Assembly (NCBI GenBank): GCA_964276145.1
Contig: CAXYDN010000007.1
Coordinates: 345,167-409,166, forward strand
DNA from: SCGC-AAA076-P13 sp964276145
GTDB lineage: Bacteria > Pseudomonadota > Gammaproteobacteria > Magnimaribacterales > D2472
Direction: 5' to 3'
Length of the DNA: 64,000 nt
Part shown: positions 16,363 to 25,702 of the stretch, piece by piece
Layout: every line of letters starts with the position of its first letter
Numbering within the stretch: position 1 is the stretch's first letter
The notes under the pieces: generated by a model
Database searches by the model: none
What the model saw: the letters and a program-made list of their open reading frames with translations, nothing else
What the model was told of the DNA's origin: nothing
Position numbers and translations under genes: made by a program

Positions 16363-17786
16363 GCTGGGAAACAGTAATAGGATTAGAAATACACGTTCAG
16401 CTTTCTACCGAATCTAAGCTCTTTTCAGGCGGTTCAACTGGTTTTGGTGCAGAGCCAAATACGCATGTTGATCTAATAGATTTAGGTCTACCAGGCGTTC
16501 TTCCTGTTGCAAATAGAGAAGCTTTTTACAAGGCAATTCGTTTTGGACTTGCTACAAATGCAGAGATCAATCAAACATCAACATTTGATAGAAAAAATTA
16601 TTTTTATCCTGATCTTCCAAAGGGTTATCAAATAACACAAATGGCTTTGCCTGTTGTTGGAAAAGGTTCAATAAAAATTGAAGTAGATGGTGAGGAAAAA
16701 ATAGTTAATATTACAAGGGCTCATCTTGAAGAAGATGCCGGTAAATCTATTCATGATTTATTTGATGGTGAAACAGGGGTTGATCTTAATAGAGCTGGCA
16801 CACCTTTATTAGAGATTGTTTCTGAACCTGAAATATCTAATGCAAAAGAGGCAGTAGCCTACTTTAAAGCCATTCGACAAATAGTTACTTTCCTTGATAT
16901 ATGTGATGGAAATATGGCTCAAGGTTCTATGCGATGTGATGTTAATGTTTCACTTAAAAAGTCAGATGAGGATAAGTTAGGCACAAGAGCAGAAATAAAA
17001 AATATAAATTCTTTTAAATTTATTGAAAAAGCCATTAATTATGAAATTGAAAGGCAGGCTAGAATTCTAGAATCTGGAGAGACAGTAGTCCAAGAAACTC
17101 GTTTATATGACAGTATTAAAAACGAGACAAGATCTATGAGATCCAAAGAGGAAGCGAATGATTATCGATATTTCCCTTGTCCCGATCTTCTTCCAGTAGT
17201 TATTTCAGATGATGAGTTGGATGAAATTAAAAACAATTTACCTGAATTGCCAGATGAAAAAGAAAGACGATTTATTGAAGAATCTAATTTAGATGTTTCT
17301 GAAGCTAAGATCATTGCATCATCAAAAACTATGGCAAATATGTTTGAAGAGGCTTGTGATAAAACGGATGACGCCAAACTTATTGCTAATTGGCTTGTTG
17401 GTGATATCAGTGCTCTTCTTAATAAAGATAATATAGATTTAGAAGAATCAAAGTTAACATCTAGTAATTTTGCTGTATTAATAGAAAGAATTTCAGACAA
17501 AACAATATCTGGGAAGATTGCTAAATCAGTTTTAGAAGAAGTCTGGGAATCTGGTAGGAATGTAGATGAAATTATTGAAAACAAAGGCTTGGTTCAGATT
17601 CAAGATGAGTCATTACTTGAAGAAATTGCTTTAAAAATAATTGAAAATAACCCTTCCCAAGTTGAAGCCTATAAAAGTGGTAAAGATAAACTTTTTGGTT
17701 TTTTTGTTGGTCAAGTAATGAAAGAAACTCAGGGTAAAGCAAATCCCCAAAGTGTAAATGAGATTCTAAGAAAACTTTTAGGCTAG
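16359..17786 (+). CDS. gatB: Asp/Glu-tRNA amidotransferase subunit B
   Basis: GatB phosphorylates the tRNA-bound Glu/Asp and amidates it with ammonia from GatA. The start WETVIGLEIHVQL, the FYPDLPKGYQITQ motif and the cradle segment MRCDVNVSL are diagnostic, and the C-terminal YqeY-like tail (ending QSVNEILRKLLG) is complete at 475 residues. The tRNA-Gln gene at 26.5 kb is a possible substrate source; whether a GlnRS or AsnRS exists is not visible in the window. Confidence 0.98.
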   Translation: MSWETVIGLEIHVQLSTESKLFSGGSTGFGAEPNTHVDLIDLGLPGVLPVANREAFYKAIRFGLATNAEINQTSTFDRKNYFYPDLPKGYQITQMALPVVGKGSIKIEVDGEEKIVNITRAHLEEDAGKSIHDLFDGETGVDLNRAGTPLLEIVSEPEISNAKEAVAYFKAIRQIVTFLDICDGNMAQGSMRCDVNVSLKKSDEDKLGTRAEIKNINSFKFIEKAINYEIERQARILESGETVVQETRLYDSIKNETRSMRSKEEANDYRYFPCPDLLPVVISDDELDEIKNNLPELPDEKERRFIEESNLDVSEAKIIASSKTMANMFEEACDKTDDAKLIANWLVGDISALLNKDNIDLEESKLTSSNFAVLIERISDKTISGKIAKSVLEEVWESGRNVDEIIENKGLVQIQDESLLEEIALKIIENNPSQVEAYKSGKDKLFGFFVGQVMKETQGKANPQSVNEILRKLLG

Positions 17787-17790
17787 CAAG

Positions 17791-18258
17791 CTATACTATA
17801 AACATACTAAGAGTTTCTGCAATATATGCTGGTTTCTCAACGCCTTTTATTTCCATAGTAACTTTAGTTTTAGATAAAAATTGTCCAGGATTTTTTTCAG
17901 TAATATCCAAGCATTCCATTCTAATCCTCACTTCAGAATTAACTGGAACAGGACTTAGGAATCTTACTTTATCTAAACCATAGTTTAATCCCATCTTCAT
18001 TCCATCAATTACTAAACCCATCCCCTGAGAGAAAGGAATTCCAGCACAAAGAGATAGAGAAAGGAAACCATGAGCAATAGTTGAACCAAATATGGGCTCT
18101 GCCTGCTCTGGATCAACATGAATAAATTGATTATCAAGTGTTGCTTCAGCAAACTTATTTATTTGTTCCTGATCAATTTTTATCCAGTCTGAAAGACCAA
18201 CTTCCGTTCCAATAACTGATTCTATTTCTGATGGTTTGATAATTTTAAGCATCTTCAT
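17791..18258 (-). CDS. MaoC-like (R)-enoyl-CoA hydratase
   Basis: A hotdog-fold MaoC dehydratase of 155 residues. Such proteins hydrate trans-2-enoyl-CoA to the (R)-3-hydroxyacyl-CoA. The hydratase motif is intact: ATLDNQFIHVDPEQA with the catalytic Asp and His, followed by IAHGFLSLSL. The start overlaps the end of the acyl-CoA ligase gene by 14 bases, so the two are made together and probably act on the same acyl group. The substrate chain cannot be read from the sequence. It converges on gatB with a 4-base gap. Confidence 0.85.
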   Translation of the reverse strand: MKMLKIIKPSEIESVIGTEVGLSDWIKIDQEQINKFAEATLDNQFIHVDPEQAEPIFGSTIAHGFLSLSLCAGIPFSQGMGLVIDGMKMGLNYGLDKVRFLSPVPVNSEVRIRMECLDITEKNPGQFLSKTKVTMEIKGVEKPAYIAETLSMFIV

Positions 18259-19870
18259 TCTCCATATAGTAATTATTATATTCTTCTCTTAATTCAAATT
18301 TCTGTAGTTTTCCAGTTGCGCCATGGGGAAGTTCTTGTAAAAATATTATTTCATCTGGAAGCCACCATTTTGCTACTTTAGACGCCAAGAAATCTAAGAT
18401 ACTTTGTTTATCTACAGGCTCCCCATTATTACTAACGATGAAAAGCATTGGTCTTTCATCCCATTTAGGATGAGGTATCCCAACAACACACGCTTCAGCA
18501 ACCTCAGGATGACCGACAGCAGCATTTTCTAAATCAATAGAACTTATCCATTCTCCACCAGACTTAATAACATCTTTAGCTCTATCTTTAATTGTCATAT
18601 AACCGTCTTGATCTAAGACTGAAATGTCACCTGTATCAAACCAGCCATCTTTATCTACAGCATCTTTTTCGGCTTTAAAATACTTTTGAAGAACCCATGG
18701 ACCTCTTACCATTAAATGTCCTTGCGACTCTCCATCTTTAGGTAGTTCTTTTCCTGAGTCATCAACAACTTTAAGTTCAATCCCATACATTGGCCTACCC
18801 TGTTTTAGCTGAACAGCATACCTATCTTCTTTGCTCATTTTTTCCATTTCAGGTGTCATGAAATTAGATGTTCCAAGGGGACTCATTTCAGTCATTCCCC
18901 AGCCCTGTATTACATTCACGTCATGAACTTCATCAAATTCTTTTAATATTGCTAGTGATAATGCTGAACCACCTATCACAGTATTTCTTACAGTTTTTAA
19001 GATTTTATTATTATCTCTGCAGTAGGCTAATAGCCCCATCCAAATAGTTGGCACACCAAATGCCAAAGTAACATCCTCTCTTTCAATTAAATCATAGAGA
19101 GGTTCTCCTTCCATTTGCATTCCAGGCATTACTATTTTTAAACCAAACATTGGAGCAAAATAAGGAATTCCCCAAGCTAAAACATGGAATAAAGGAACAA
19201 CCATTAATATAGCCTCATCAGGACTAATTGTTAGTCCAGTTAGCGCAGCTTGAGAATGAAGTATATTTGATTTATGAGAATATAAAACACCCTTAGGGTT
19301 TCCTGTAGTTCCCGATGTATAGCATAGGCCACATGCAGCATCGTCTTCCATTGCAGGCCACTCATAATCTTCATCACCAGATTCTATATACTCCTCATAA
19401 GATATTGCATTTTTCAAGCCAGTTTCTGGCATCTCTGATTGATCACAAAGAATAATATATTTTTCAACACAACTAAGTTGATCTTTTAAAGCCTCCATCA
19501 TAGGAACAAAAGGGGCCTCTACAAAAATGATTTTATCTTCTGCATGATTAATAATATAGACAGCTTGCTCAGGGTGAAGTCTAAAATTTAAAGTATGACA
19601 AATTGCACCCATTCCTGATATACCGTAATACATTTCTAAATGACGATAAGTATTTAATGCTAGAGTTGCTAGAACATCTCCTTTTTTGTATCCATCTTTT
19701 TCTAATGCTGATGCAAGTTTTCTTGACCTAATGCATACTTCATCATAATTTGTTCTATGTACTTCACCAGATACCATTCTGCTGATAACTTCTTGTTTTG
19801 GATAAATGTTTCTTGCATGTTCAATAATGCTAGCCACGTTTGGAGTCCAATTTTGCATGTCACCGATCAT
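18245..19870 (-). CDS. fatty-acid/alkanoate--CoA ligase (AlkK/DmdB-like)
   Basis: An adenylate-forming ligase of 541 residues that should activate a carboxylic acid to its CoA thioester with ATP. The P-loop motif YTSGTTGNPKG is at about 184-194, then WGMTEMSPLG, the hinge DGYMTIKDRAKDVIKSGG with EWIS, and the catalytic Lys region ATGKLQK near the end. Overall pattern (CHTLNFRLHPEQ, PHPKWDERP) recalls the medium-chain AlkK group, which also includes methylmercaptopropionate-CoA ligase DmdB; substrate is inferred only. The start at 19870 has a GAGGGG ribosome-binding site. Translationally coupled to the MaoC gene. Confidence 0.87.
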   Translation of the reverse strand: MIGDMQNWTPNVASIIEHARNIYPKQEVISRMVSGEVHRTNYDEVCIRSRKLASALEKDGYKKGDVLATLALNTYRHLEMYYGISGMGAICHTLNFRLHPEQAVYIINHAEDKIIFVEAPFVPMMEALKDQLSCVEKYIILCDQSEMPETGLKNAISYEEYIESGDEDYEWPAMEDDAACGLCYTSGTTGNPKGVLYSHKSNILHSQAALTGLTISPDEAILMVVPLFHVLAWGIPYFAPMFGLKIVMPGMQMEGEPLYDLIEREDVTLAFGVPTIWMGLLAYCRDNNKILKTVRNTVIGGSALSLAILKEFDEVHDVNVIQGWGMTEMSPLGTSNFMTPEMEKMSKEDRYAVQLKQGRPMYGIELKVVDDSGKELPKDGESQGHLMVRGPWVLQKYFKAEKDAVDKDGWFDTGDISVLDQDGYMTIKDRAKDVIKSGGEWISSIDLENAAVGHPEVAEACVVGIPHPKWDERPMLFIVSNNGEPVDKQSILDFLASKVAKWWLPDEIIFLQELPHGATGKLQKFELREEYNNYYMENEDA

Positions 19871-19936
19871 ATAATTTCCCCTCTATAATAGTTGCTATAA
19901 ATTATATAAGAAGGAACAATGAATTGTTAAAAAAAA

Positions 19937-19948
19937 TATAAACTAATT
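19937..19948 (+). promoter_or_regulatory. -10 box directly before nitroreductase gene, probably leaderless
   Basis: TATAAA (19937-19942) stands exactly 6 bases before the ATG at 19949, so transcription would begin at the start codon. There is no ribosome-binding site in front of this gene. Confidence 0.4.
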
Positions 19949-20614
19949 ATGACCCTTAAAGAATTAATAAAATCTAGATATTCCGTAAGAAGCTTTACCG
20001 ATGAAATGGTAGGTATAGAAAAGATTAAAGAGATACTAGATATTGCAAATTCTGCTCCTTCGGGAGGAAATATTCAGCCTTGGAAAGTTTATGTTGTTAC
20101 TGGCAATTCAAAAAATAAGCTTACAAGCAAAGCACTCCATAATTTTGATAATGGTGTTCAAGAAGAAATAGCTTACGAAATTTATCCAAAGCCATTAGAA
20201 GATGAGTATAAAAGAAGAAGATCTCAATGTGCTGCAGATATGTATAACGCCCTTTCCATTGAGAAAGATGATATTGAATCAAGATTAAAACAAGTAAGAG
20301 AGAATTTTAGATTTTTTGGTGCCCCAGTTGGAATGATAATAACAATTGATAAATCATTTGCACAAAATGGATGGGGTCATGTTGGAATGTATCTTCAAAA
20401 CTTATGCTTGGTAGCCATTGATAATGGATTGGGGGCATGTCTTCAAGAGTCTTGGTCAATTTATCCACAAACAGTAAAAGAGGTAATTGGTCATGATGAT
20501 AATGAAGTTATATGGTGTGGTGTTGCTTTGGGCTATCCAAATAAAGATGATCCAATCAATCAATACAGAACTTCAAGAGAAAATATTGATAAATTCGTTT
20601 CTTTTCTTGATTAG
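19949..20614 (+). CDS. nitroreductase family FMN oxidoreductase
   Basis: A 221-residue NAD(P)H-dependent flavoprotein of the nitroreductase fold. FMN-binding features are RYSVRSF at about 10-16 and APSGGNIQPWKVYVV at about 36-50; the C-terminal half has ENFRFFGAP and a GLGACLQESW segment with the second FMN contact region. It resembles the PnbA/nitrobenzoate-reductase side of the family, but the natural substrate is unknown. It is divergent from the acyl-CoA ligase and followed 17 bases later by selO. Confidence 0.85.
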   Translation: MTLKELIKSRYSVRSFTDEMVGIEKIKEILDIANSAPSGGNIQPWKVYVVTGNSKNKLTSKALHNFDNGVQEEIAYEIYPKPLEDEYKRRRSQCAADMYNALSIEKDDIESRLKQVRENFRFFGAPVGMIITIDKSFAQNGWGHVGMYLQNLCLVAIDNGLGACLQESWSIYPQTVKEVIGHDDNEVIWCGVALGYPNKDDPINQYRTSRENIDKFVSFLD

Positions 20615-20631
20615 TCTATTGGATATTTAGA

Positions 20632-22092
20632 TTGGAATTAAAAAATACCTTCCTAGAAAAAATGCATTCTATGTATAAAGAATGCAATCCAACGCCTGCA
20701 CTTTCTCCAAAAATGCTTCTGTTTAATGAGGATCTTGCAAAAGAGATAAATCTTCATTACTTAATTGAAAATTCTAATGAACGCCTTGATATTTTATCTG
20801 GAAATAAACTTATTAAAGACTCTAAACCAATAGCTTTTGCATATTCTGGTCATCAATTTGGGCATTTTAATCCAAATCTAGGTGATGGTAGAGCGCTTCT
20901 TTTAGGAGAGATATTAGATCAACAAGGCAAATTAAAAGATATTCAGTTAAAGGGTTCTGGACGTACTCCTTTTTCTAGAAGGGGTGATGGCAAATCTGCT
21001 TTAGGCCCGGTTTTAAGAGAATACTTGATAAGTGAAAGTATGCATATTCTTGGTATACCAACCACTCGTTCATTGGCGGCAATCAATACAGGTGAAAAGG
21101 TTCATCGAGATGAGGAAACTTATGGCGGAATAATGACAAGGGTGGCTTCAAGTCACATTAGGATTGGTAGTTTTGAATATGCCTACAAAAATAAAGATAT
21201 ATCAGTAGTTAAAGATTTAGCAGATTATTCAATTTCAAGACATTATCCCGATACAGCTAGTTTAGATAATCCCTATTTAGCTTTTTTTGCTGCTGTTTGT
21301 AACGAGCAAGCTTCTTTAGTTGCTAGTTGGATGACAGTGGGATTTATACATGGAGTTATGAACACAGATAATATGGCTATATCTGGAGAAACAATTGATT
21401 ATGGTCCATGTGCTTTTATGGATGCCTATGACCCAGCAACAGTATTTAGCTCAATTGATGTAAATGGCAGATATGCCTATGGGAATCAGCCTGCAATATT
21501 AACTTGGAATTTAACAAGATTAGCAGAAACACTGATACCTTTGGTTAATAAAGATAAGGATGAGTCCATCAAACTGCTTACTGAAGTTCTTCAATTAATT
21601 AAACCTGTTTATACAAACTATTGGTTATCTTTAATGAGATCTAAGATAGGCCTGTCTAAAGAAGAACAAAATGATATTGAGCTAATTACAAACTTACTTG
21701 AAATCATGGAGGAGGAAAAGGCTGATTTTACCAATAGCTTCAGATTGTTATCCAAGGCTTTAATTGGAGACACTCAATCAATTAGAAATCTATTTAATAA
21801 TTCAAGAAGATTTGATGGTTGGATGATGGTTTGGCAAGAAAGAATTTCCCAAGAGGGCATTGCTGAAGAAAAAATTGCATCTTCAATGGACAAAGTAAAC
21901 CCAATGTATATTCCTAGAAATCACAAAGTTGAGGAAGCCCTGGAAGCATCTGTATTTAATAATGACATGAAGCCTTTTAATAAGTTATATTCGGTATTAC
22001 AAAATCCATATCACGAAATTGTTGGACTTGAATCATTTGCAGAGCCAGCTCCTGAATCTAATATTCCCTACAGAACGTTCTGTGGTACATAA
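20632..22092 (+). CDS. selO: protein adenylyltransferase SelO
   Basis: SelO (YdiU) is a pseudokinase that transfers AMP to Ser, Thr or Tyr of proteins and is linked to redox stress. Family motifs are AYSGHQFGHFNPNLGDGRA, LKGSGRTPFSRRGDG, GVMNTDNMAISG with YGPCAFMD, and the terminal YRTFCGT. The 486 residues match E. coli (478). The start is TTG with a GGA ribosome-binding element 8 bases before; the next ATG lies 10 codons on. Its position here is not a conserved one. It converges on prmC with 8 bases between. Confidence 0.93.
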   Translation: MELKNTFLEKMHSMYKECNPTPALSPKMLLFNEDLAKEINLHYLIENSNERLDILSGNKLIKDSKPIAFAYSGHQFGHFNPNLGDGRALLLGEILDQQGKLKDIQLKGSGRTPFSRRGDGKSALGPVLREYLISESMHILGIPTTRSLAAINTGEKVHRDEETYGGIMTRVASSHIRIGSFEYAYKNKDISVVKDLADYSISRHYPDTASLDNPYLAFFAAVCNEQASLVASWMTVGFIHGVMNTDNMAISGETIDYGPCAFMDAYDPATVFSSIDVNGRYAYGNQPAILTWNLTRLAETLIPLVNKDKDESIKLLTEVLQLIKPVYTNYWLSLMRSKIGLSKEEQNDIELITNLLEIMEEEKADFTNSFRLLSKALIGDTQSIRNLFNNSRRFDGWMMVWQERISQEGIAEEKIASSMDKVNPMYIPRNHKVEEALEASVFNNDMKPFNKLYSVLQNPYHEIVGLESFAEPAPESNIPYRTFCGT

Positions 22093-22100
22093 AATATTAT

Positions 22101-22925
22101 TTATTTCTTACCTAGTGTGATTCTTGGTTGAGACTGATAATCATTAATTAACACAATATTTTTGAAGCCGTAATTGATCATTATGTTTCTGACTTCATTT
22201 GCTTGACTGTTGCCATGTTCAAAAGCTAACAAACCATCTTTTTTTAAGACTTTTATAGCTTGCGAAGATATAAGATCAAAATCTCTGAGGCCATTTTGTT
22301 CAGCAACTAAAGCTGAAATTGGCTCATGCTTAAGCTCCTCAAGATGAGGATCAAAAGGTGCCACATATGGAGGATTACTTACAATAATATCAAACATGTT
22401 TTCTTTTAAAGAATTTAGCCATATAGAATTAATTAAATAAAAATTACTTAGATTAAATTTTTGTTTGTTAATCTTTGCGACCTGAAGAGCAGCTAATGAA
22501 TAATCAACGCCATAAATAAGAGTTTCAGGATTTAATTTTGCAAGAGAGGCGCCTATACATCCTGAACCAACTCCGGCATCTAAAATCTTCACTCCAGGGC
22601 TAAGATTCAAATTATTAATATGATCTACAAGTATTTCTGTTTCGGGTCTAGGAATAAGCACTCTCTCGTCAACAAAAAAATCATTTTGATAAAAAGAAGA
22701 TTTCTGCAAAATATAATCCAAAGGAATTCCATTTTTTTTCTTTTCAAAAAAATCATTTATTGAATTCTCTTCTTCCTTTGAGAATTTATGATTATCAACA
22801 AATAAAGATAGGTCATTTAGATCAAGTTTTTCTTTAATATAGAAGATTAGCTCTTTACCAATATGACTCTCATCAGGCCAGATTTCTTTAATTTTTTTAT
22901 TGTAATAATTGAGATCTTTTATCAA
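22101..22925 (-). CDS. prmC: release factor glutamine methyltransferase PrmC
   Basis: PrmC methylates the glutamine of the GGQ motif in release factors RF1 and RF2. The N-terminal helical domain ends at IPRPETE (about 91-97); the SAM-binding strand is ILDAGVGSGCIG and the catalytic NPPY lies at 184-187. The 274 residues fit the family. The start is TTG, directly after the prfA stop, so it is coupled to its substrate gene, as is usual (hemA-prfA-prmC). Confidence 0.95.
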   Translation of the reverse strand: MIKDLNYYNKKIKEIWPDESHIGKELIFYIKEKLDLNDLSLFVDNHKFSKEEENSINDFFEKKKNGIPLDYILQKSSFYQNDFFVDERVLIPRPETEILVDHINNLNLSPGVKILDAGVGSGCIGASLAKLNPETLIYGVDYSLAALQVAKINKQKFNLSNFYLINSIWLNSLKENMFDIIVSNPPYVAPFDPHLEELKHEPISALVAEQNGLRDFDLISSQAIKVLKKDGLLAFEHGNSQANEVRNIMINYGFKNIVLINDYQSQPRITLGKK

Positions 22926-24011
22926 TTATTCAGATTCTAGTTGAGATAGCATAGCTAGTTGATTTTCAGCCAATAAGGCATCGCATATAGTTTTTATGTC
23001 ACCATCCATAATTTGATCTAAATTATGCTGAGTTAATTTAATTCTATGGTCTGTCATTCTTCCTTGCGGAAAATTATAGGTTCTAATTTTCTCACTTCTG
23101 TCCCCTGTTCCAACTAAAATTTTTCTTTCACTTGCAATACTTTCTTGCTGACTTTCAATTTCTTGTTGTTTTAATTTTGAAGCAAGCAGCGATAAAGCCT
23201 TTTCTTTATTTTTATGTTGAGATCTTCCATCCTGACATTCAACAACAAGCCCAGATGGTATATGAGTTAGCCTTACTGCTGAATCAGTTTTATTGACATG
23301 CTGGCCACCTGCGCCAGATGCTCTAAAGGTATCCACCCTTAAATCGTTTTTATCAATTGCAATATCCTGAACCTCTTCAACCTCAGGTAATATTGCTACG
23401 GTGCAAGTTGAGGTATGAATCCTGCCCTGAGATTCAGTTTCTGGCACTCTTTGTACCCTATGAACACCAGATTCAAACTTTAAGACTTTAAAGACACTCT
23501 TGCCATTTAATTGAGCTACAACCTCTCTGATACCACCTTGCTCTGCTTGCTTAATATCAATGACGTCTACACTCCAACCTTCTCTTTCTGCTAATCTTGA
23601 ATACATTCTATAAAGATCGCCTGCAAAAATACCAGCTTCATCTCCGCCCGCACCTGCTCTTATTTCAAGAAATGCCGAACCGTCGTCCGCTGAATCTTTG
23701 GGTAATAGCATCAACTTTAATTCTTGTTCTAGTTTTTCTGGCTTTCCAGATGATTCTTTTAATTCATCTTCTGCCAAACTTTTTAAATCTTCGTCGCCAG
23801 ATTCAAGAATTTCATTAGCATCATCAATGGCCTCTAATACACCATTATATTCTTGGTATTTTTCTACAATTGGCTTTAGGTCTGCAAATTCTTTATTCAA
23901 CAGAGTATAGTTGTCCATGTCTTTGATAGTTTCTGAGTCAATGAGAAGCGCTTCTATTTCAGAAAGTCTTTCTTTGAGCTTTTCTAGTTTTGCTAGCATT
24001 GAGTCATGCAT
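22926..24011 (-). CDS. prfA: peptide chain release factor 1
   Basis: RF1 reads UAA and UAG. The GGQ motif that triggers hydrolysis is in RASGAGGQHVNKTDS, and the codon-reading PxT tripeptide appears as PET in RVPETESQGR, a normal RF1 variant. Starts at 24011 (MHDSMLAKLEKL) and 23999 (MLAKLEKL) are both possible; homology favours one of these over an upstream ATG that adds about 10 residues. From 24011 the length is 361 (E. coli 360). It overlaps the end of hemA by 8 bases. Confidence 0.96.
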   Translation of the reverse strand: MHDSMLAKLEKLKERLSEIEALLIDSETIKDMDNYTLLNKEFADLKPIVEKYQEYNGVLEAIDDANEILESGDEDLKSLAEDELKESSGKPEKLEQELKLMLLPKDSADDGSAFLEIRAGAGGDEAGIFAGDLYRMYSRLAEREGWSVDVIDIKQAEQGGIREVVAQLNGKSVFKVLKFESGVHRVQRVPETESQGRIHTSTCTVAILPEVEEVQDIAIDKNDLRVDTFRASGAGGQHVNKTDSAVRLTHIPSGLVVECQDGRSQHKNKEKALSLLASKLKQQEIESQQESIASERKILVGTGDRSEKIRTYNFPQGRMTDHRIKLTQHNLDQIMDGDIKTICDALLAENQLAMLSQLESE

Positions 24012-25236
24012 TTTGGATATACCTTTTAAACATGGATTCAATTATGTGACTATCAATATTTTTAATATCTGGAGCTTTAATAAAATTTTTATCTTCAGAC
24101 TTGATGATTGCTATATTCATTAGCATTTGTTTTAAATCTTCAGCAGATTTAAATCTTTCAATTTCTTCATCCGATAGCTGGTTAAGAAAAAGTTCTAATT
24201 TATGCTGAGTTTCATCTTTGAATAATTTTTCTTGAATTGAGCTGAGTGCCTTTTGCGACTCAATGACAATAATATTTAATGCTTTCTCGGCCTCAATAAC
24301 TCTTTGACCATAATTATCCTGTGTAATCTTTTCTATGTCATCAATTGAAAAAAGGTATGCTTGTTCTATATTTTTGATTTCCTCTTCTATATTTCTTGGT
24401 ACAGATAAGTCGATTAAAAGCATAGGTTTATTTCTTCTAACCCTTAAAGCATTTTCTATGGAGCCCTTCCCTATTAGAGGCAAGTCTGTTGCTGCGGACG
24501 CTATGACAATATCAGCTTTTTCTAATTCATTGTGTAATTGATCTAGTGATGATGGAATAATCTCGAACCCATCTGTGATAGTTATTTTTTTTATGCTTCT
24601 ATTAACAGCACTAATATTAGTAATACCTTTTTTTATCAGCTCATCGATAATAGCGTGAGCTAACGATCCCGCGCCAAGAACAAGAATATTTTGACTTTGT
24701 GGATCTTCAAATATATTTTTAACCAAATTTAATGAAAGTCCACTTACAGACAACGGATTAAGTCCAATATCAGTTTTTGTTCTAACTCTTTTTACAATTT
24801 CTATAACTTTTTTTGTATAAGATAAAAGTTTTGGCTTCGCGATATTATTATTTTTAGCTATTTTTATAGCCTTTTTAAATTGTCCCAATATTTCTTGCTC
24901 ACCAAGTACTTGAGAATCAATGCCTGAAGCTACCTTACACATATGAATTAAAGCATCTTGGTTAAAAAGAAAATAAAAACTTTTACTTGGTATACCTTTG
25001 GTACCAAAGAAATTTATAGTTTCTTTAAAAATATTCTTTGCAAGACCTGGCTCAGCTACTAAATAAACTTCAGTTCTATTGCATGTAGAAATAGCAAAAA
25101 AAGAATCTATCCTATCTTTAAATTTTTCTTTTAAGAAACTATCTAATAAAATCTGGCTAGACTCATTTATAATGAATTGTTCTCTTTCAGAAACATTAGA
25201 CGTTTTATGATTTATGCCGAATAACTGTAGTTCCAT
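24004..25236 (-). CDS. hemA: glutamyl-tRNA reductase
   Basis: HemA reduces Glu-tRNA to glutamate-1-semialdehyde, the first step of C5-pathway haem synthesis. The N-terminus LFGINHKTSNVSERE and the catalytic Cys52 in AISTCNRTEVY are conserved; the NADPH-binding domain has VLGAGSLAHAI, and a dimerisation helix closes the protein. It is 410 residues (E. coli 418). Homology fixes the start at 25236, which lies inside the 5' end of the divergent lolB gene, so the two coding regions overlap head to head by 23 bases. Confidence 0.97.
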   Translation of the reverse strand: MELQLFGINHKTSNVSEREQFIINESSQILLDSFLKEKFKDRIDSFFAISTCNRTEVYLVAEPGLAKNIFKETINFFGTKGIPSKSFYFLFNQDALIHMCKVASGIDSQVLGEQEILGQFKKAIKIAKNNNIAKPKLLSYTKKVIEIVKRVRTKTDIGLNPLSVSGLSLNLVKNIFEDPQSQNILVLGAGSLAHAIIDELIKKGITNISAVNRSIKKITITDGFEIIPSSLDQLHNELEKADIVIASAATDLPLIGKGSIENALRVRRNKPMLLIDLSVPRNIEEEIKNIEQAYLFSIDDIEKITQDNYGQRVIEAEKALNIIVIESQKALSSIQEKLFKDETQHKLELFLNQLSDEEIERFKSAEDLKQMLMNIAIIKSEDKNFIKAPDIKNIDSHIIESMFKRYIQNA

Positions 25237-25702
25237 CTTTAATAATAAGTTTTATTTAACACTTTTATGTGGGTTTTTGTTTTCATGTGCCAGTTCTAAC
25301 CCGTCTTCAAATTTATATAATGACTTTAGTGGCAAAATATTACTAAAATCTCTTCAAAACCAACAAATCTCATATAACAGCAATATTATTATTTATGAGA
25401 ATCGTTCCATTATACAGATTACGAAGCCTTTTATTGGGAATGTAATGAATATTAAGCTTCACAGAGACAAGCCGATTGAAGTCAATCCCATAAAAAATGC
25501 TCAAAATCTTAAAAAACTTATAGAATTACATGAAAAAGATGTCCATGACTGGCTCTATGATTGTGTTATTAATAAAAATAGAATTAGTATTTATAAAAAA
25601 GATTTCTCTTTTTTTTGCTCTGAAGAAAATGGTAAATCAAACATTAAAATTAATAATAATTTTTATGAAATAACAGTAATTCTTTTAAAAAAAGATAGAT
25701 GA
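25214..25702 (+). CDS. lolB: outer-membrane lipoprotein LolB (putative)
   Basis: LolB receives lipoproteins from LolA and inserts them in the outer membrane. The 162-residue product has a lipoprotein signal with a lipobox ending FSC at Cys25, followed by Ala, which suits outer-membrane sorting. The mature part is diverged, with FSGKILLKS and a central WLYDC strand region compatible with the LolB fold. The call relies strongly on gene order: hemA divergent, then lolB-ispE-tRNAGln-prs, as in Pseudomonas and E. coli. It overlaps ispE as ATGA. The start codon lies within hemA on the other strand. Confidence 0.75.
   Translation: MPNNCSSIFNNKFYLTLLCGFLFSCASSNPSSNLYNDFSGKILLKSLQNQQISYNSNIIIYENRSIIQITKPFIGNVMNIKLHRDKPIEVNPIKNAQNLKKLIELHEKDVHDWLYDCVINKNRISIYKKDFSFFCSEENGKSNIKINNNFYEITVILLKKDR
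25242..25247 (-). promoter_or_regulatory. possible -10 box of hemA
   Basis: On the minus strand TATTAT stands 5 bases before the hemA ATG with no Shine-Dalgarno sequence between. No convincing -35 was found. The box lies inside the lolB coding region because the two genes overlap head to head. Confidence 0.3.

Noticed and set aside
23425..23470. PET in place of PAT in the RF1 codon-reading tripeptide
   Set aside because: RF1 requires P-x-T, and Glu at the middle position is a normal variant.
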